A stretch of DNA of 64,000 nt, from positions 124,001 to 188,000 of the forward strand of contig PMOI01000010.1 in assembly GCA_003162475.1 (NCBI GenBank), read 5' to 3'. The DNA is from Acidimicrobiaceae bacterium. GTDB taxonomy: Bacteria > Actinomycetota > Acidimicrobiia > Acidimicrobiales > RAAP-2. Below the pieces are notes generated by a model, which ran no database searches, had not been told where the DNA came from, and saw only the letters and a program-made list of their open reading frames with translations. Every line of letters starts with the position of its first letter. The first letter of the stretch is position 1. Shown one piece after another: positions 18,043 to 26,983 of the stretch. A program made the position numbers and the translations under genes.

Positions 18043-18506
18043 CGTGTTCCCTCCGTTGGGTTCGTTCAAGATGTTCTCGAACAGCCTCAGTCTTTCAATC
18101 AAATTTGTGAGGCTCATGTGAGGCGTCTGTGAGGGGTCTGGGGAGCTTCGCGGACAACGACGTTGCACTCTTGAACGATGAAGAACGTATATCCGCTCTG
18201 CCTTCAACGAATGGCCCGTTGAGCAAGTAGTTCAGTTTTTGTTTCGTTGTTGACGTACGGTCACCAAAGGCGAAGTTCCATCACCTCCAGAAATAATCCG
18301 CTCGACACGTTTGACGTCCCTCGCTCCATCAGTTCCGACTCGAAGCGCTGGAAAGGCTTTCCTTGAGGAGTCCCGCGGTTGATTTCGCTCGACGTCCGCT
18401 TGCAGGACTGGCCCCGTGGGACGATGGCTGCCCACGTGAAGCCTGTACTTATCATCTGGATTGCCCATAAAGTAATGCTCGAAATCTTTAGCAAGGGGAG
18501 GTCCCG
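18043..18506. other. Intergenic region between DUF5666 and pirin genes
   Basis: I find no convincing gene in these 464 bases. Frames on both strands show no ribosome site with a protein-like translation. The region must hold the promoter of the minus-strand DUF5666 gene and that of the plus-strand pirin gene. The only structure I see is a weak 6-bp inverted repeat (TCAACG/CGTTGA). Confidence 0.5.
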
Positions 18507-19517
18507 ATGCCAGCTGTGACACCAGAGAAGTGGTCCGATTTAGCGCACTTTGACTCAATTGACGGTGGCGAAAGTACTGAACGGGCCGTGAAGTCAGTGA
18601 CGACGGCGCCGAGCGGCCTCGAGGGTGAAGGGTTTCCCGTGCGTCGGGCCTTCGCCGGGCTCACGATGAAGGACCTTGACCCCTTTGTCCACATGGACCA
18701 AATGGGCGAAGTTGACTACGCGCCGGGTGAACCTAAGGGAACGCCGTGGCACCCACACCGCGGCTTCGAGACGGTGACCTACATGATCGACGGTACGTTC
18801 GAACATCAGGACTCGCACGGCGGCGGCGGCCTCATCAGGAATGGTGCAACGCAGTGGATGACGGCCGGCAAGGGAATACTGCATATTGAGACCCCGCCCG
18901 AGGCGCTCGTCGTGTCCGGGGGACTCTTCCACGGAATTCAGCTCTGGGTCAATCTTCCCGCGAAGGAAAAGATGATCGAGCCGGCGTATCAGGGCCTCGA
19001 GGCCGATGACGTGGTCTTCGTGTCGTCGCCCGATGCCGAGTCCCTCGCTCGCATCATCGCGGGCAACGTAGGGGGCCACCGAGGGCCCGGTTCGACGCAC
19101 ACGCCCATGGCCATGACCCACGTCTCGATCTCGCCAGGCGCCCGGATGGACCTGCCGTGGGACCCCAGGTTCAACGCGCTCGTCTACGTACTCGCTGGAT
19201 CGGGCTACGTCGGAAGTGAACGCCGCCCCATCGAGATGGGCCAGCTCGCGGCGTTCGGCCCCGGCGATTGGCTTCGCGTGGGTGCCGACGACAAACAAGA
19301 TTCGCGCACCGTCAACTTTGAACTCCTCGTCATCGGCGGCCAGCCCATTGGTGAACACGTCGAGCACTACGGACCGTTCGTCATGAACTCGCGAGCGGAG
19401 ATCGTCGAAGCGCTCGAGGACTTTGAAGCGGGACGTCTCGGCGTCATACCGCCCAACGCACTGATGCCCCACGTACCGGACCCCAACCCGGTCAGAGTGG
19501 AACACACGGGAATATAG
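18507..19517 (+). CDS. Pirin family protein (bicupin)
   Basis: This bicupin protein of 336 residues has the pirin iron site HPHRGFETV, EHQDSHG and GILHIE, in which three His and one Glu coordinate iron. Pirins act as quercetin dioxygenases, redox-linked cofactors or regulators, depending on the organism; the role here is unknown. It has GGGGAGG ahead of its ATG (GGGGAGGTCCCG). The DUF1275 gene follows on the same strand after about 75 bases. Confidence 0.88.
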   Translation: MPAVTPEKWSDLAHFDSIDGGESTERAVKSVTTAPSGLEGEGFPVRRAFAGLTMKDLDPFVHMDQMGEVDYAPGEPKGTPWHPHRGFETVTYMIDGTFEHQDSHGGGGLIRNGATQWMTAGKGILHIETPPEALVVSGGLFHGIQLWVNLPAKEKMIEPAYQGLEADDVVFVSSPDAESLARIIAGNVGGHRGPGSTHTPMAMTHVSISPGARMDLPWDPRFNALVYVLAGSGYVGSERRPIEMGQLAAFGPGDWLRVGADDKQDSRTVNFELLVIGGQPIGEHVEHYGPFVMNSRAEIVEALEDFEAGRLGVIPPNALMPHVPDPNPVRVEHTGI

Positions 19518-19592
19518 TTCACTTCATCGCTGAGAGTAACGGCGTACGTCGCGCCTTCTCCGGGGTGCTTGCGATGAGTGAGGGAGTCGTCG

Positions 19593-20318
19593 ATGGGGAA
19601 CATTCGTAACGACGTTCGTGAGATGCTCCTGCCCGGTAAGGACTCGCCGCACGGACCTCTGGCGCCCCTACTCGTCGCGATGACGGTTGTTACGGGACTC
19701 GTTGACGCGTTTAGTTACCTCGTGCTCGGTCACGTCTTCGTCGCGAACATGACGGGCAACATCTTGTTTTTGGGTTTCGCCCTCGTGGGTGAACACGGCC
19801 TGTCGATTGCGGCGTCGCTCGTGGCCCTCGGCACATTTTTGATTGGCGCGGCGATGGGAGGGAAACTCATCGCCATAATGAAGGATCATCGTGGTCGTCT
19901 GCTCGCGGTCTCGTCGCTTATCCAAGCGGCCTTTCTCGCGGTCGCGGTCGCCTTCGCCATCCTCAGCGCCACGCCAGTCCAAGGTGGGTACCGTTACGCG
20001 CTTATCGTCTCGCTGGCGCTCGCGATGGGTATACAAAACGCCGCGTCGCGAAAGTTGGCCGTGCCAGACCTAACGACGACGGTACTAACGCTCACCATCA
20101 CTGGTATCGGCGCGGACAGCGTGCTCGTCGGCGGTCCCGGCTCTAAATCGGGCCGTCGGCTGGTGGCCGTGGTGAGCATGTTGATCGGCGCACTCGTGGG
20201 AGGGCTCCTCGTGTTGCACGCGCGTAGCTTTCTTGCTCTGATCCTGGCCCTCGTCATTGTCGTGATCGTGGCAACGTCGATCTCGATCGCGGGCCGGTCA
20301 AACCCCACGTGGACGTAA
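19593..20318 (+). CDS. DUF1275 (YoaK-type) membrane protein
   Basis: A hydrophobic protein of 241 residues with about six membrane helices. The opening VTGLVDAFSYLVLGHVFVANMTGNI is typical of the DUF1275/YoaK family (I cite only its pattern: DAFSYL, then NMTGN). It is followed by a GIQNAASRKLAVPDLTTTVLT segment that the family also shows. The function is unknown. The ATG at 19593 has GAGGGAG upstream. Confidence 0.85.
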   Translation: MGNIRNDVREMLLPGKDSPHGPLAPLLVAMTVVTGLVDAFSYLVLGHVFVANMTGNILFLGFALVGEHGLSIAASLVALGTFLIGAAMGGKLIAIMKDHRGRLLAVSSLIQAAFLAVAVAFAILSATPVQGGYRYALIVSLALAMGIQNAASRKLAVPDLTTTVLTLTITGIGADSVLVGGPGSKSGRRLVAVVSMLIGALVGGLLVLHARSFLALILALVIVVIVATSISIAGRSNPTWT

Positions 20319-20462
20319 CGACGCCGCACGGGGTTGCCGACGGTCACGTATGACGTCACTTGGTCCGCTATCAGCGATCGAACACCAGTGTCCGTCGGCG
20401 CGACTCAGCACCTAGTCTGGTGGCGGACGAGCACTTGGTGCTTTGGCTACGAAGGATGGGTC

Positions 20463-20705
20463 ATGGACGACGGCACAATACTGAAGCACATCGAAAAGCT
20501 GTCGAGCGAGGAGCAAGAGCTCGAAGAGTCGCATCACGGTAAGCCGCTGTCCAAGGAGCAGAGTGCACGACTTCGAGCCGTGGAGATTGAACTCGATCAG
20601 GCTTACGATCTTTTGCGCCAACGTCGAGCTCGCCGCAGCGCGGGTCAGGACCCCAATCAAGCCGCCGTGCGTACCGAGGGCGTCGTCGAGAACTATCTGC
20701 AGTAG
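20463..20705 (+). CDS. DUF2630 family small protein
   Basis: An 80-residue soluble, helical protein: MDDGTILKHIEKL, an acidic helix, then the strongly conserved core LDQAYDLLRQRRARR and GQDPNQAAVR. This matches the DUF2630 family of actinobacteria, which has no known function. The start has GAAGG upstream. Confidence 0.85.
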   Translation: MDDGTILKHIEKLSSEEQELEESHHGKPLSKEQSARLRAVEIELDQAYDLLRQRRARRSAGQDPNQAAVRTEGVVENYLQ

Positions 20706-20795
20706 TGGACGACGCGGCACCACTTCGTCAAGGGCACGAAACGAACGCGACGCCTCCGTGGAGGCGCTCCGTGCGGCCATTTGTAAGATAAGCCA

Positions 20796-21563
20796 ATGGA
20801 TTTAGAGCTCCGCGATCGCGCCGTCCTCATTACCGGCGGCAGTGACGGACTTGGTCTCGGTCTCGCGCAGAAGTTGGTGAGTGAGGGTGCTCGCGTCGCG
20901 GTCTGCGGTCGAAACGTCGAACGGCTCGAAGAGGCGCAGAAACTCTTGGGTAGCGACGCGCTCTGTTTTCGAGCCGACGTCACGAAGACCGAAGAGTTGG
21001 ACGCGTTCATCGACGCAGCCCTGTCGCGTTTTGGTCGCCTCGACGGTGCGGTCAACAACGCCGGACGGACAGCGGGGAGCGCCGTGGCCGAATCCGACGA
21101 CGAGATGTGGCGCCAAGATTACGAACTAAAGGTGATCTCGGCGCTGCACGTGTCGCGCCGGGTGTTAAGCGCTCTCGAAGCAACGGGTGGAGCGATCATC
21201 AACGTCCTCGCGATAATGGCCCGCTCACCTGGAGCGAACTCCACGCCCACCACGGCCTCGCGATCGGCTGGTCTGGCCCTCACCAAGGCCATGGCCAACG
21301 AGGTCGGACCGCGCGGCGTTCGCGTCAACGCCATACTTATCGGCCTCATCGCGTCGGGCCAGTGGGTGCGTCGGGCCAGGGAGGCGGACATGGCGTTGGA
21401 CGACTTCTACGCCAGCATGGCGAAGGGCTCGAAGATTCCACTTGGTCGAGTCGGGCGAACCGAGGAGTTCGCCGACCTCGCCGCGTTCCTCTTGTCACCG
21501 CGGGCCAGTTACATCACCGGCGTGGGCGTCAGCATTGACGGGGGACTCTCGCCGGTGATCTAG
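20796..21563 (+). CDS. SDR-family protein lacking the catalytic triad
   Basis: A short-chain dehydrogenase fold of 255 residues with an intact cofactor loop (TGGSDGLGLG) and NNAG motif. The catalytic residues are missing: the Ser position is Ala139, the Tyr position is Thr152 and the Lys position is Arg156 (in TPTTASRSAG). This motif recurs in a known SDR subset, so it is not obviously a damaged gene. It probably binds NAD(P) but may use another mechanism or have no dehydrogenase activity. It sits upstream of the Liv transporter genes with a 264-base gap. Confidence 0.8.
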   Translation: MDLELRDRAVLITGGSDGLGLGLAQKLVSEGARVAVCGRNVERLEEAQKLLGSDALCFRADVTKTEELDAFIDAALSRFGRLDGAVNNAGRTAGSAVAESDDEMWRQDYELKVISALHVSRRVLSALEATGGAIINVLAIMARSPGANSTPTTASRSAGLALTKAMANEVGPRGVRVNAILIGLIASGQWVRRAREADMALDDFYASMAKGSKIPLGRVGRTEEFADLAAFLLSPRASYITGVGVSIDGGLSPVI

Positions 21564-21827
21564 TCCATGCGGGACTCGTCGGCGGTGAAGGATGCCGACA
21601 TCCGTGCGCGGCGTCTCGTTCACGGGTCCACGGTAAACAGACGCAAAGAATTTTCTCTAGCGAGCCAGGCCCGACGTCGAGAACAGGGGTCGTCGCGTGT
21701 CGAGTACTTCGTACGTGACTGTGATCTCTCGTGCTGAGTACGGAACATTGCGGACCGGGACGATGAGCGCCTTTGGCTCCGTATCTCCTTACGCTCGCCA
21801 CCGCGACCCGATATCTTAAGGAACACC
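21564..21827. other. Upstream region of the Liv transporter operon
   Basis: I see no gene in these 264 bases. The region probably contains the promoter of the transporter operon. Short inverted repeats such as GTACTTCGTAC are present, but I cannot support a specific operator. Confidence 0.45.
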
Positions 21828-22604
21828 ATGTCGTCGCCGTCCGATTCCCTTGCACTTTCCCTTGAACACGTCTCGGTCCACTTCGAGGGACTGAAGGCTC
21901 TAAGTGACGTGTCGTTCACCGTGTCGTCGGGAGAGATCGTCGGGATGATTGGTCCGAACGGCGCCGGCAAGACGACCGCGTTCAACGTTGCTTGTGGCTT
22001 CATCAAGCCCTCGGAAGGACGAGTGCTGTTTCCCAACAGAGGTCACACGAACCTCAAGCCCAACCAACTCGCTCGCGCTGGCGTCGCCAGAACGCTGCAG
22101 GGCGTCGGATTGTTTCCGCACTGTACGGTGCTGGAGAACGTGATGGCGGGGGGCCAGGTTCGTGCGAACGGAGGGTTCATCTCCGGTTTCTTGTCGTTGC
22201 CGAGTGGCGTCCGTTCAGAGAGGGCGTTACGCCGAGACGCGTTGGCGATGCTCGATCGTCTGGGTATTGCCAACATGGCGATGAGGCTGCCGTCGGCCAT
22301 TCCCTACGGCGTCGGGAAAAAGGTGTCGGTGGCACGAGCACTGATGTGTGAGCCGACCCTTCTGCTTCTCGACGAGCCGGCGTCGGGGCTCGACGAGGCC
22401 GAACGTGACGATTTCGCTGCTCTCATCACGGAACTGCGATCGTCGATGGGGGTATTGCTCGTCGAGCACGACATGGAGTTCGTGATGCCGTTGGTCGATC
22501 GACTGGTTGTTCTCAATTTCGGTCAAGTGATCGCGTCGGGTACGCCGAGCGAAGTGCGCGACGACGTCGCGGTGATCGCGGCCTACCTCGGGGTGGACGA
22601 ATGA
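21828..22604 (+). CDS. livG: Branched-chain amino acid-type ABC transporter ATPase
   Basis: The 258-residue ATPase has the Walker A GPNGAGKTT, a signature region (YGVGKKVSVARAL) and Walker B LLLLDEPASGLD. It belongs to the LivG group, which carries a short LivG-type insertion and a C-terminal GxVIASGTP motif. It powers uptake of an amino acid or related solute with the membrane proteins and binding protein encoded downstream. The signature motif is not a perfect LSGGQ here (PYGVGKKVS). The next gene overlaps by 4 bases (ATGA). Confidence 0.88.
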   Translation: MSSPSDSLALSLEHVSVHFEGLKALSDVSFTVSSGEIVGMIGPNGAGKTTAFNVACGFIKPSEGRVLFPNRGHTNLKPNQLARAGVARTLQGVGLFPHCTVLENVMAGGQVRANGGFISGFLSLPSGVRSERALRRDALAMLDRLGIANMAMRLPSAIPYGVGKKVSVARALMCEPTLLLLDEPASGLDEAERDDFAALITELRSSMGVLLVEHDMEFVMPLVDRLVVLNFGQVIASGTPSEVRDDVAVIAAYLGVDE

Positions 22605-23308
22605 TCGTCGTCGAGGAGTTGTCCGTTTCCTACGGCGCCGTCCAGGCCCTTCGCGAAGTCTCGTTTCGAGCGGAGACCGGGGTGATCACGGCGGTACTCG
22701 GTGCCAACGGCGCGGGCAAGACGACCTTGCTTCGAACGATCAGCGGTTTGAAAGAGCCCGCGAAAGGGACCATCACGCTCGACGAGCACTCCCTGGCGCG
22801 CCAGAAACCAGAAAACATCGCACGACTCGGCGTGGGACACGTGCCCGAAGGGCGAGGCGTCATCAGTGAGTTCACGGTCGAGGAGAACCTTCGCCTCGGC
22901 GCGATGATGGCCAAGGTGAACCTGTCCGATGGTCTAGAGGAGCAGTACCAACGGTTTCCCGTCTTGGGCGAACGGCGCAAGCAACACGCCGCGAAGCTTT
23001 CGGGAGGTGAGCGCCAGATGCTGGCCATGGCCCGCGCGCTCATCGCCCAGCCGAGCGTGCTCTTGCTCGATGAACCCTCGCTCGGGCTCGCGCCCCAAGT
23101 CACCGCGCAACTCATGCACACCATCCGCGACCTCTGCGCGTCGAAGGGCCTCACGGTGATACTCGTCGAACAGAACGCGTCAACCGCGCTTCGAATCGCG
23201 GACCACGCCGTCATCCTCTATCTGGGGCGCGTCGTGGCGAACGACGCGGCCTCCATCATCGTCGCCGACGAGGATCTACGCCAGCACTACCTCGGCAAGG
23301 TCGAGTGA
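22601..23308 (+). CDS. livF: Branched-chain amino acid-type ABC transporter ATPase
   Basis: This 235-residue ATPase is the LivF type: Walker A GANGAGKTT, signature LSGGERQML and Walker B LLLDEPSLGLAP. It pairs with the LivG-type ATPase encoded just upstream. Its start overlaps the livG stop (ATGA), and its own stop overlaps the next gene (GTGATG). Confidence 0.92.
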   Translation: MIVVEELSVSYGAVQALREVSFRAETGVITAVLGANGAGKTTLLRTISGLKEPAKGTITLDEHSLARQKPENIARLGVGHVPEGRGVISEFTVEENLRLGAMMAKVNLSDGLEEQYQRFPVLGERRKQHAAKLSGGERQMLAMARALIAQPSVLLLDEPSLGLAPQVTAQLMHTIRDLCASKGLTVILVEQNASTALRIADHAVILYLGRVVANDAASIIVADEDLRQHYLGKVE

Positions 23309-24207
23309 TGGACGCGTTCCTAACCTCGAGGATCATCTCAGACATCTTGGGGGGTCTCACGAACGGCGTGATCTACGGCTTGGTCGCGCTCAGTCTGGTC
23401 CTGGTCTGGCGTTCGACGGGCATCTTGAACTTCGCTCAAGGCGCGATGCCGATGATCGCGACCTATCTCGGCATGGTGGTGTTCGCCCACCGTCTGGGTT
23501 ATTGGCCCTTGGTGGCCATCTCCATCGTGGCGGGATTCGGCGTTGGTGGGGTTACTGAACGCGTGCTCGTTCGCCATCTCTACGGCAAACCCGAGATCAA
23601 TCCCATCGTGGTGATGGTCGGTTTCTTGATAGTGCTCGAAGGCGTGGCGGCCGCCATCTGGTCGACGACGCCTCGCGGTATTCCTAATCCCTTCTCTCCT
23701 ATTGACTGGCAGCTGGGCGGTAAACCCATCGCACTCTCACCCTTCAGCGTCTACGAGATCGTGACCGCCCTCGTGGTCATGAGCGGCGTCGCCGTACTCT
23801 TTCGATTCACGAAACTTGGGCTTCAGTTACGAGCCTCGGCCCTGGCGCCTGAGGTTTCGCGCCTGCTGGGCGTGCGGGTGAGCCGAATGCTCACCCTCGG
23901 TTGGATTCTCTCGACGGGAGTAGGGACCATCTGCACCGTGCTCGTGGCTTCGAACTTCTTCACGGGCTTGACCCCTCAGGTGATGGACGGAATATTCGCG
24001 TTCGGTTTCATCGCGGCGGCGGTGGGCGGGCTCGACAGCCCCGTGGGGGCGATCGTCGCTGGGGTGTCGATGGGTATTGTCCTGCAGTTCGTGGGTGATT
24101 TCGTGAACTCGAACGCCATCATTATCACCGCGCTCATCATCCTCATCGTCTCGTTAATGGTTCGTCCCAACGGCCTCTTCACTAAGAGCACCGCGAGGCG
24201 AGTCTGA
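23308..24207 (+). CDS. livH: Branched-chain amino acid-type ABC permease
   Basis: A hydrophobic permease of 299 residues with about eight membrane segments and the LivH hallmarks NGVIYGLVALSLVLV near the start and GGLDSPVGAIVAGVSMGI near the end. A GTG at 23305 is an alternative start. It forms half of the membrane channel of the transporter. Confidence 0.9.
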   Translation: MDAFLTSRIISDILGGLTNGVIYGLVALSLVLVWRSTGILNFAQGAMPMIATYLGMVVFAHRLGYWPLVAISIVAGFGVGGVTERVLVRHLYGKPEINPIVVMVGFLIVLEGVAAAIWSTTPRGIPNPFSPIDWQLGGKPIALSPFSVYEIVTALVVMSGVAVLFRFTKLGLQLRASALAPEVSRLLGVRVSRMLTLGWILSTGVGTICTVLVASNFFTGLTPQVMDGIFAFGFIAAAVGGLDSPVGAIVAGVSMGIVLQFVGDFVNSNAIIITALIILIVSLMVRPNGLFTKSTARRV

Positions 24208-25409
24208 TGAAGTGGCTCGTCGCCGAGCGCCGTAGATCGCTGAGCGCAGCCTTGATCGTGGTCGCTGTCGTGATCACGTCGCTCCTCGCGCCGAACCCAC
24301 GAGATCGTGTCGCCCTGGGCGTGGCGATCGTGGTGGCGATCGTTGGCGTCGCGACGCTCACCATCAGAGGGTTTCGAGAGACGCATCCGGTGTTCGCGCG
24401 CGCGACGCTGACGGTCGTGGCCCTCGACGTGGCTCTCTTCGCCACGTACTTCTTCTCGTCGATCACCAACTTCAATCTGGCCATCGGCGCCGCGATGTCC
24501 ATTGTCCTGCTGGGTCTCTCGTTCCTGACGGGCGCGTCGGGACAGATATCACTCGGCAACAGCGCGTTCATGGGCGTGGGCGCGCTCGCCGTCGCAATAT
24601 GGGCCAATCACCACGCCTCGACGCCGATGGTCGTCACGCTCTTGATCGCCGTTGCGTGCGGCGCGTTCGTGGGGTTGCTCTTGGGACTCCCGGCCACGCG
24701 ACTGCGCGGTCCCTACCTCGCGGGGATGACGCTGGCTTTCGCGGTGGCCTTCACCGCGATCGTCAACTCCTTCACGTCGTGGACCGGAGGGGACGCTGGT
24801 CTCCAACTGCCCACCGCGGTGACGCCCCCGCAGTGGCTCTCCAGCTTCTTCAACGCCCAGACGTCGCTCCTCAGGGTCAACACGATGTGGCTCGCCGACA
24901 TCACGATCGTCGTCACGGGCGTCGCTTTCTTTTTCATGGCCAACCTCTTCGCCAGTCGCACCGGCCGAGCAATGCGGCTGGTGCGCGACAACGAAGTCGC
25001 CGCAGAACTCGTTGGCGTCTCGCTGCCGCGCGCTCGGGTGATCGCTTTCATGGTGTCTTCGGCCTACGCGGCGCTGGGGGGAGCCCTGTGGACATTGATC
25101 AATAATTCGGTGTCGCCCCCCACGTTTTCGCTCGCGCTGTCGATCACGATCTTGTCGCTCGTCGTCATTGGCGGCATCGGGACCATTTCGGGCGCGTTGA
25201 TCGGCGGCGTCATCTACGCGTACTCAACAAACGTCATCTCGTGGTTTACCCAGCACACGGGCATCAACTCCCAGGGCAACCTCGCTAGCCAGTTACCTGG
25301 CATCGTCTTTGGTGGTCTGCTCATTTTGACGATGCTCTTCGCGCCCATGGGTATCGCCGGAGCGGTTCGACGCGTTTGGGCTCGGCGCCGCGTTCGAATG
25401 ACGCCCTGA
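24207..25409 (+). CDS. livM: Branched-chain amino acid-type ABC permease
   Basis: The 400-residue membrane protein matches LivM: about ten membrane helices, the SLGNSAFMGVGA segment, RDNEVAAELVGV and a GGIGTISGALIGG loop near the C-terminus. It has an N-terminal extension of about 70 residues with two extra hydrophobic segments. It forms the other half of the permease. The start overlaps the livH stop (TGATGA). Confidence 0.9.
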   Translation: MKWLVAERRRSLSAALIVVAVVITSLLAPNPRDRVALGVAIVVAIVGVATLTIRGFRETHPVFARATLTVVALDVALFATYFFSSITNFNLAIGAAMSIVLLGLSFLTGASGQISLGNSAFMGVGALAVAIWANHHASTPMVVTLLIAVACGAFVGLLLGLPATRLRGPYLAGMTLAFAVAFTAIVNSFTSWTGGDAGLQLPTAVTPPQWLSSFFNAQTSLLRVNTMWLADITIVVTGVAFFFMANLFASRTGRAMRLVRDNEVAAELVGVSLPRARVIAFMVSSAYAALGGALWTLINNSVSPPTFSLALSITILSLVVIGGIGTISGALIGGVIYAYSTNVISWFTQHTGINSQGNLASQLPGIVFGGLLILTMLFAPMGIAGAVRRVWARRRVRMTP

Positions 25410-25472
25410 CTTGCATTGACCCCTCGGCACACCTACGCTCACCAACCAGGTATGACTAGGGGGGAATTGGAT

Positions 25473-26822
25473 ATGAGGAAGACCTACGCGCGCCGACTCG
25501 CGACAACCAGTGCGGCGCTGTTGCTCAGCACGGGACTCGTAATGGCCGGAGGTTCCGTTGTGACCGCGGGGGCGGCAACGCACACGCCGGGCGTCACGGC
25601 CTCGCAGATCACCATCGGGGCCACGGTGCCACTGACGGGGATCGCGGCTAACGGCTATAACGAAGTTGCCAAGGCCGCCGACGCCGTCTTTATGTACGTG
25701 AACAGCAAGGGCGGCGTCAACCACCGCAAGATCAAGTACATCTTGAAGGACGACTGCTACGGCACGCCCGGCTTCGGTTGCACCGGCACACCCAGTACGG
25801 TGACCCAGACGCACGCGCTGCTCTCGCTACCCGTGTTCGCCACCGTAGGTTCGTTGGGCACGCCCACACAAGACTCGGTGCGCTCACTGCTCAAGTCCAA
25901 CGGTGTGCCGCAACTCTTCGTCAACTCGGGCTCAAGGGACTGGAACAACCCCACCGCCTACTCGGGACTGTTTGGTTGGCAGACCAGCTACAACGAGGAG
26001 AGCAAGATCTTCGCCAAGTACATCAACGCCACGTACGCTTCGGCGAACGTGTGCTTCCTCGGACAGGGTGACGACTTCGGATCCGACGGCTTGGCCGGCT
26101 TGGTTGCTGGGGGCGTGACGCCCTCCGACACCCAGCTCTACAGTGTCGCCGCCCTGGTCACGACCCAAGGCGCGTCGCTCGCGCCCTACATCGCCCGATT
26201 CCAGACCGACAAGTGCACGGTCGTCGTCCTCGACACGATTCCCGGCGCCACGGACGCGGCGCTCGGCGCCGCCTTGCAACTCGGCTACGCGCCCCACTGG
26301 GTGATATCGAGCGTTGGTTCGGACCCGGTGACGGTCTTTGGACCACTCGCCGCGAAGGGCCTCACTGCGGACCCCGAAGTCGGTGCGGTCTCCTTTAGCT
26401 TCCTTCCAACGCCCGGCAGCAGCAGCGCGTGGATCCCGTGGATGCGTAAGGTGCTCACGGCTGACAAGTCGCAGTTTCCAGGCTTCAGCTCGACCTCGAC
26501 GCTAGACGGCAACATGGAGTACGGCATTGGCTGGGGCGTGGCCTTCGTCGAGGCCCTGAAGGCTTCGGGTAAGAACTTCACGCGCGCGAGCTTCCTCAAG
26601 ACGCTCACCAGCACGACGTTCTCCCAGACTCCGTCGTTGACGCCACTTCGCTACACCACCACCGATCACCAGGGTTTGAACGGTGGCTACCTCGTCACGG
26701 TGACGAGCGCGACCTCGGCCAAGCCGGTCGACGGCAAGATCTACACGACGGACAGTACGTCGACGGGGCCAGTGGTGTCGGCCAAGAAACTAAGTAGCGG
26801 GATCCCGTCCTGGTTGAAGTAG
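25473..26822 (+). CDS. ABC transporter substrate-binding protein, LivK type
   Basis: A periplasmic-type binding protein of 449 residues with a signal peptide (MRKTYARRLATT, hydrophobic core, AGGSVVTAGAA) and no lipobox Cys. The mature part starts with the LivJ/LivK pattern ITIGATVPLTG and has a two-lobed Venus-flytrap fold; conserved DDFGSDGLAG sits in the middle. Binding-protein specificity varies: amino acids, amides or other carboxylates are possible. The ATG at 25473 has AGGGGGG upstream. A hairpin follows the stop. Confidence 0.85.
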   Translation: MRKTYARRLATTSAALLLSTGLVMAGGSVVTAGAATHTPGVTASQITIGATVPLTGIAANGYNEVAKAADAVFMYVNSKGGVNHRKIKYILKDDCYGTPGFGCTGTPSTVTQTHALLSLPVFATVGSLGTPTQDSVRSLLKSNGVPQLFVNSGSRDWNNPTAYSGLFGWQTSYNEESKIFAKYINATYASANVCFLGQGDDFGSDGLAGLVAGGVTPSDTQLYSVAALVTTQGASLAPYIARFQTDKCTVVVLDTIPGATDAALGAALQLGYAPHWVISSVGSDPVTVFGPLAAKGLTADPEVGAVSFSFLPTPGSSSAWIPWMRKVLTADKSQFPGFSSTSTLDGNMEYGIGWGVAFVEALKASGKNFTRASFLKTLTSTTFSQTPSLTPLRYTTTDHQGLNGGYLVTVTSATSAKPVDGKIYTTDSTSTGPVVSAKKLSSGIPSWLK

Positions 26823-26830
26823 CGCGCGGA

Positions 26831-26880
26831 GGTCGCTGACGAGTTCTCGGTGCACGTTGGCCGGACGCTCGTCAGCGACC
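26831..26880 (+). terminator. Inverted repeat after the Liv operon
   Basis: A perfect 13-bp inverted repeat, GGTCGCTGACGAG at 26831-26843 and its complement at 26868-26880, with 24 bases between. It starts 8 bases after the stop of the binding-protein gene. No U-run follows, so it is either a stem-loop that stabilises the transcript end or an intrinsic terminator of the type without U-tract common in actinobacteria. Confidence 0.65.
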
Positions 26881-26983
26881 ACGACGCTCAGTAGTCTTTG
26901 ACGTTGCGTTAGGGCTCAACGACATCGGCGCGATCACCAATGGCGCCCGTGACGTGGTGTGTTGAGTAAACGGCCACGTTGTT

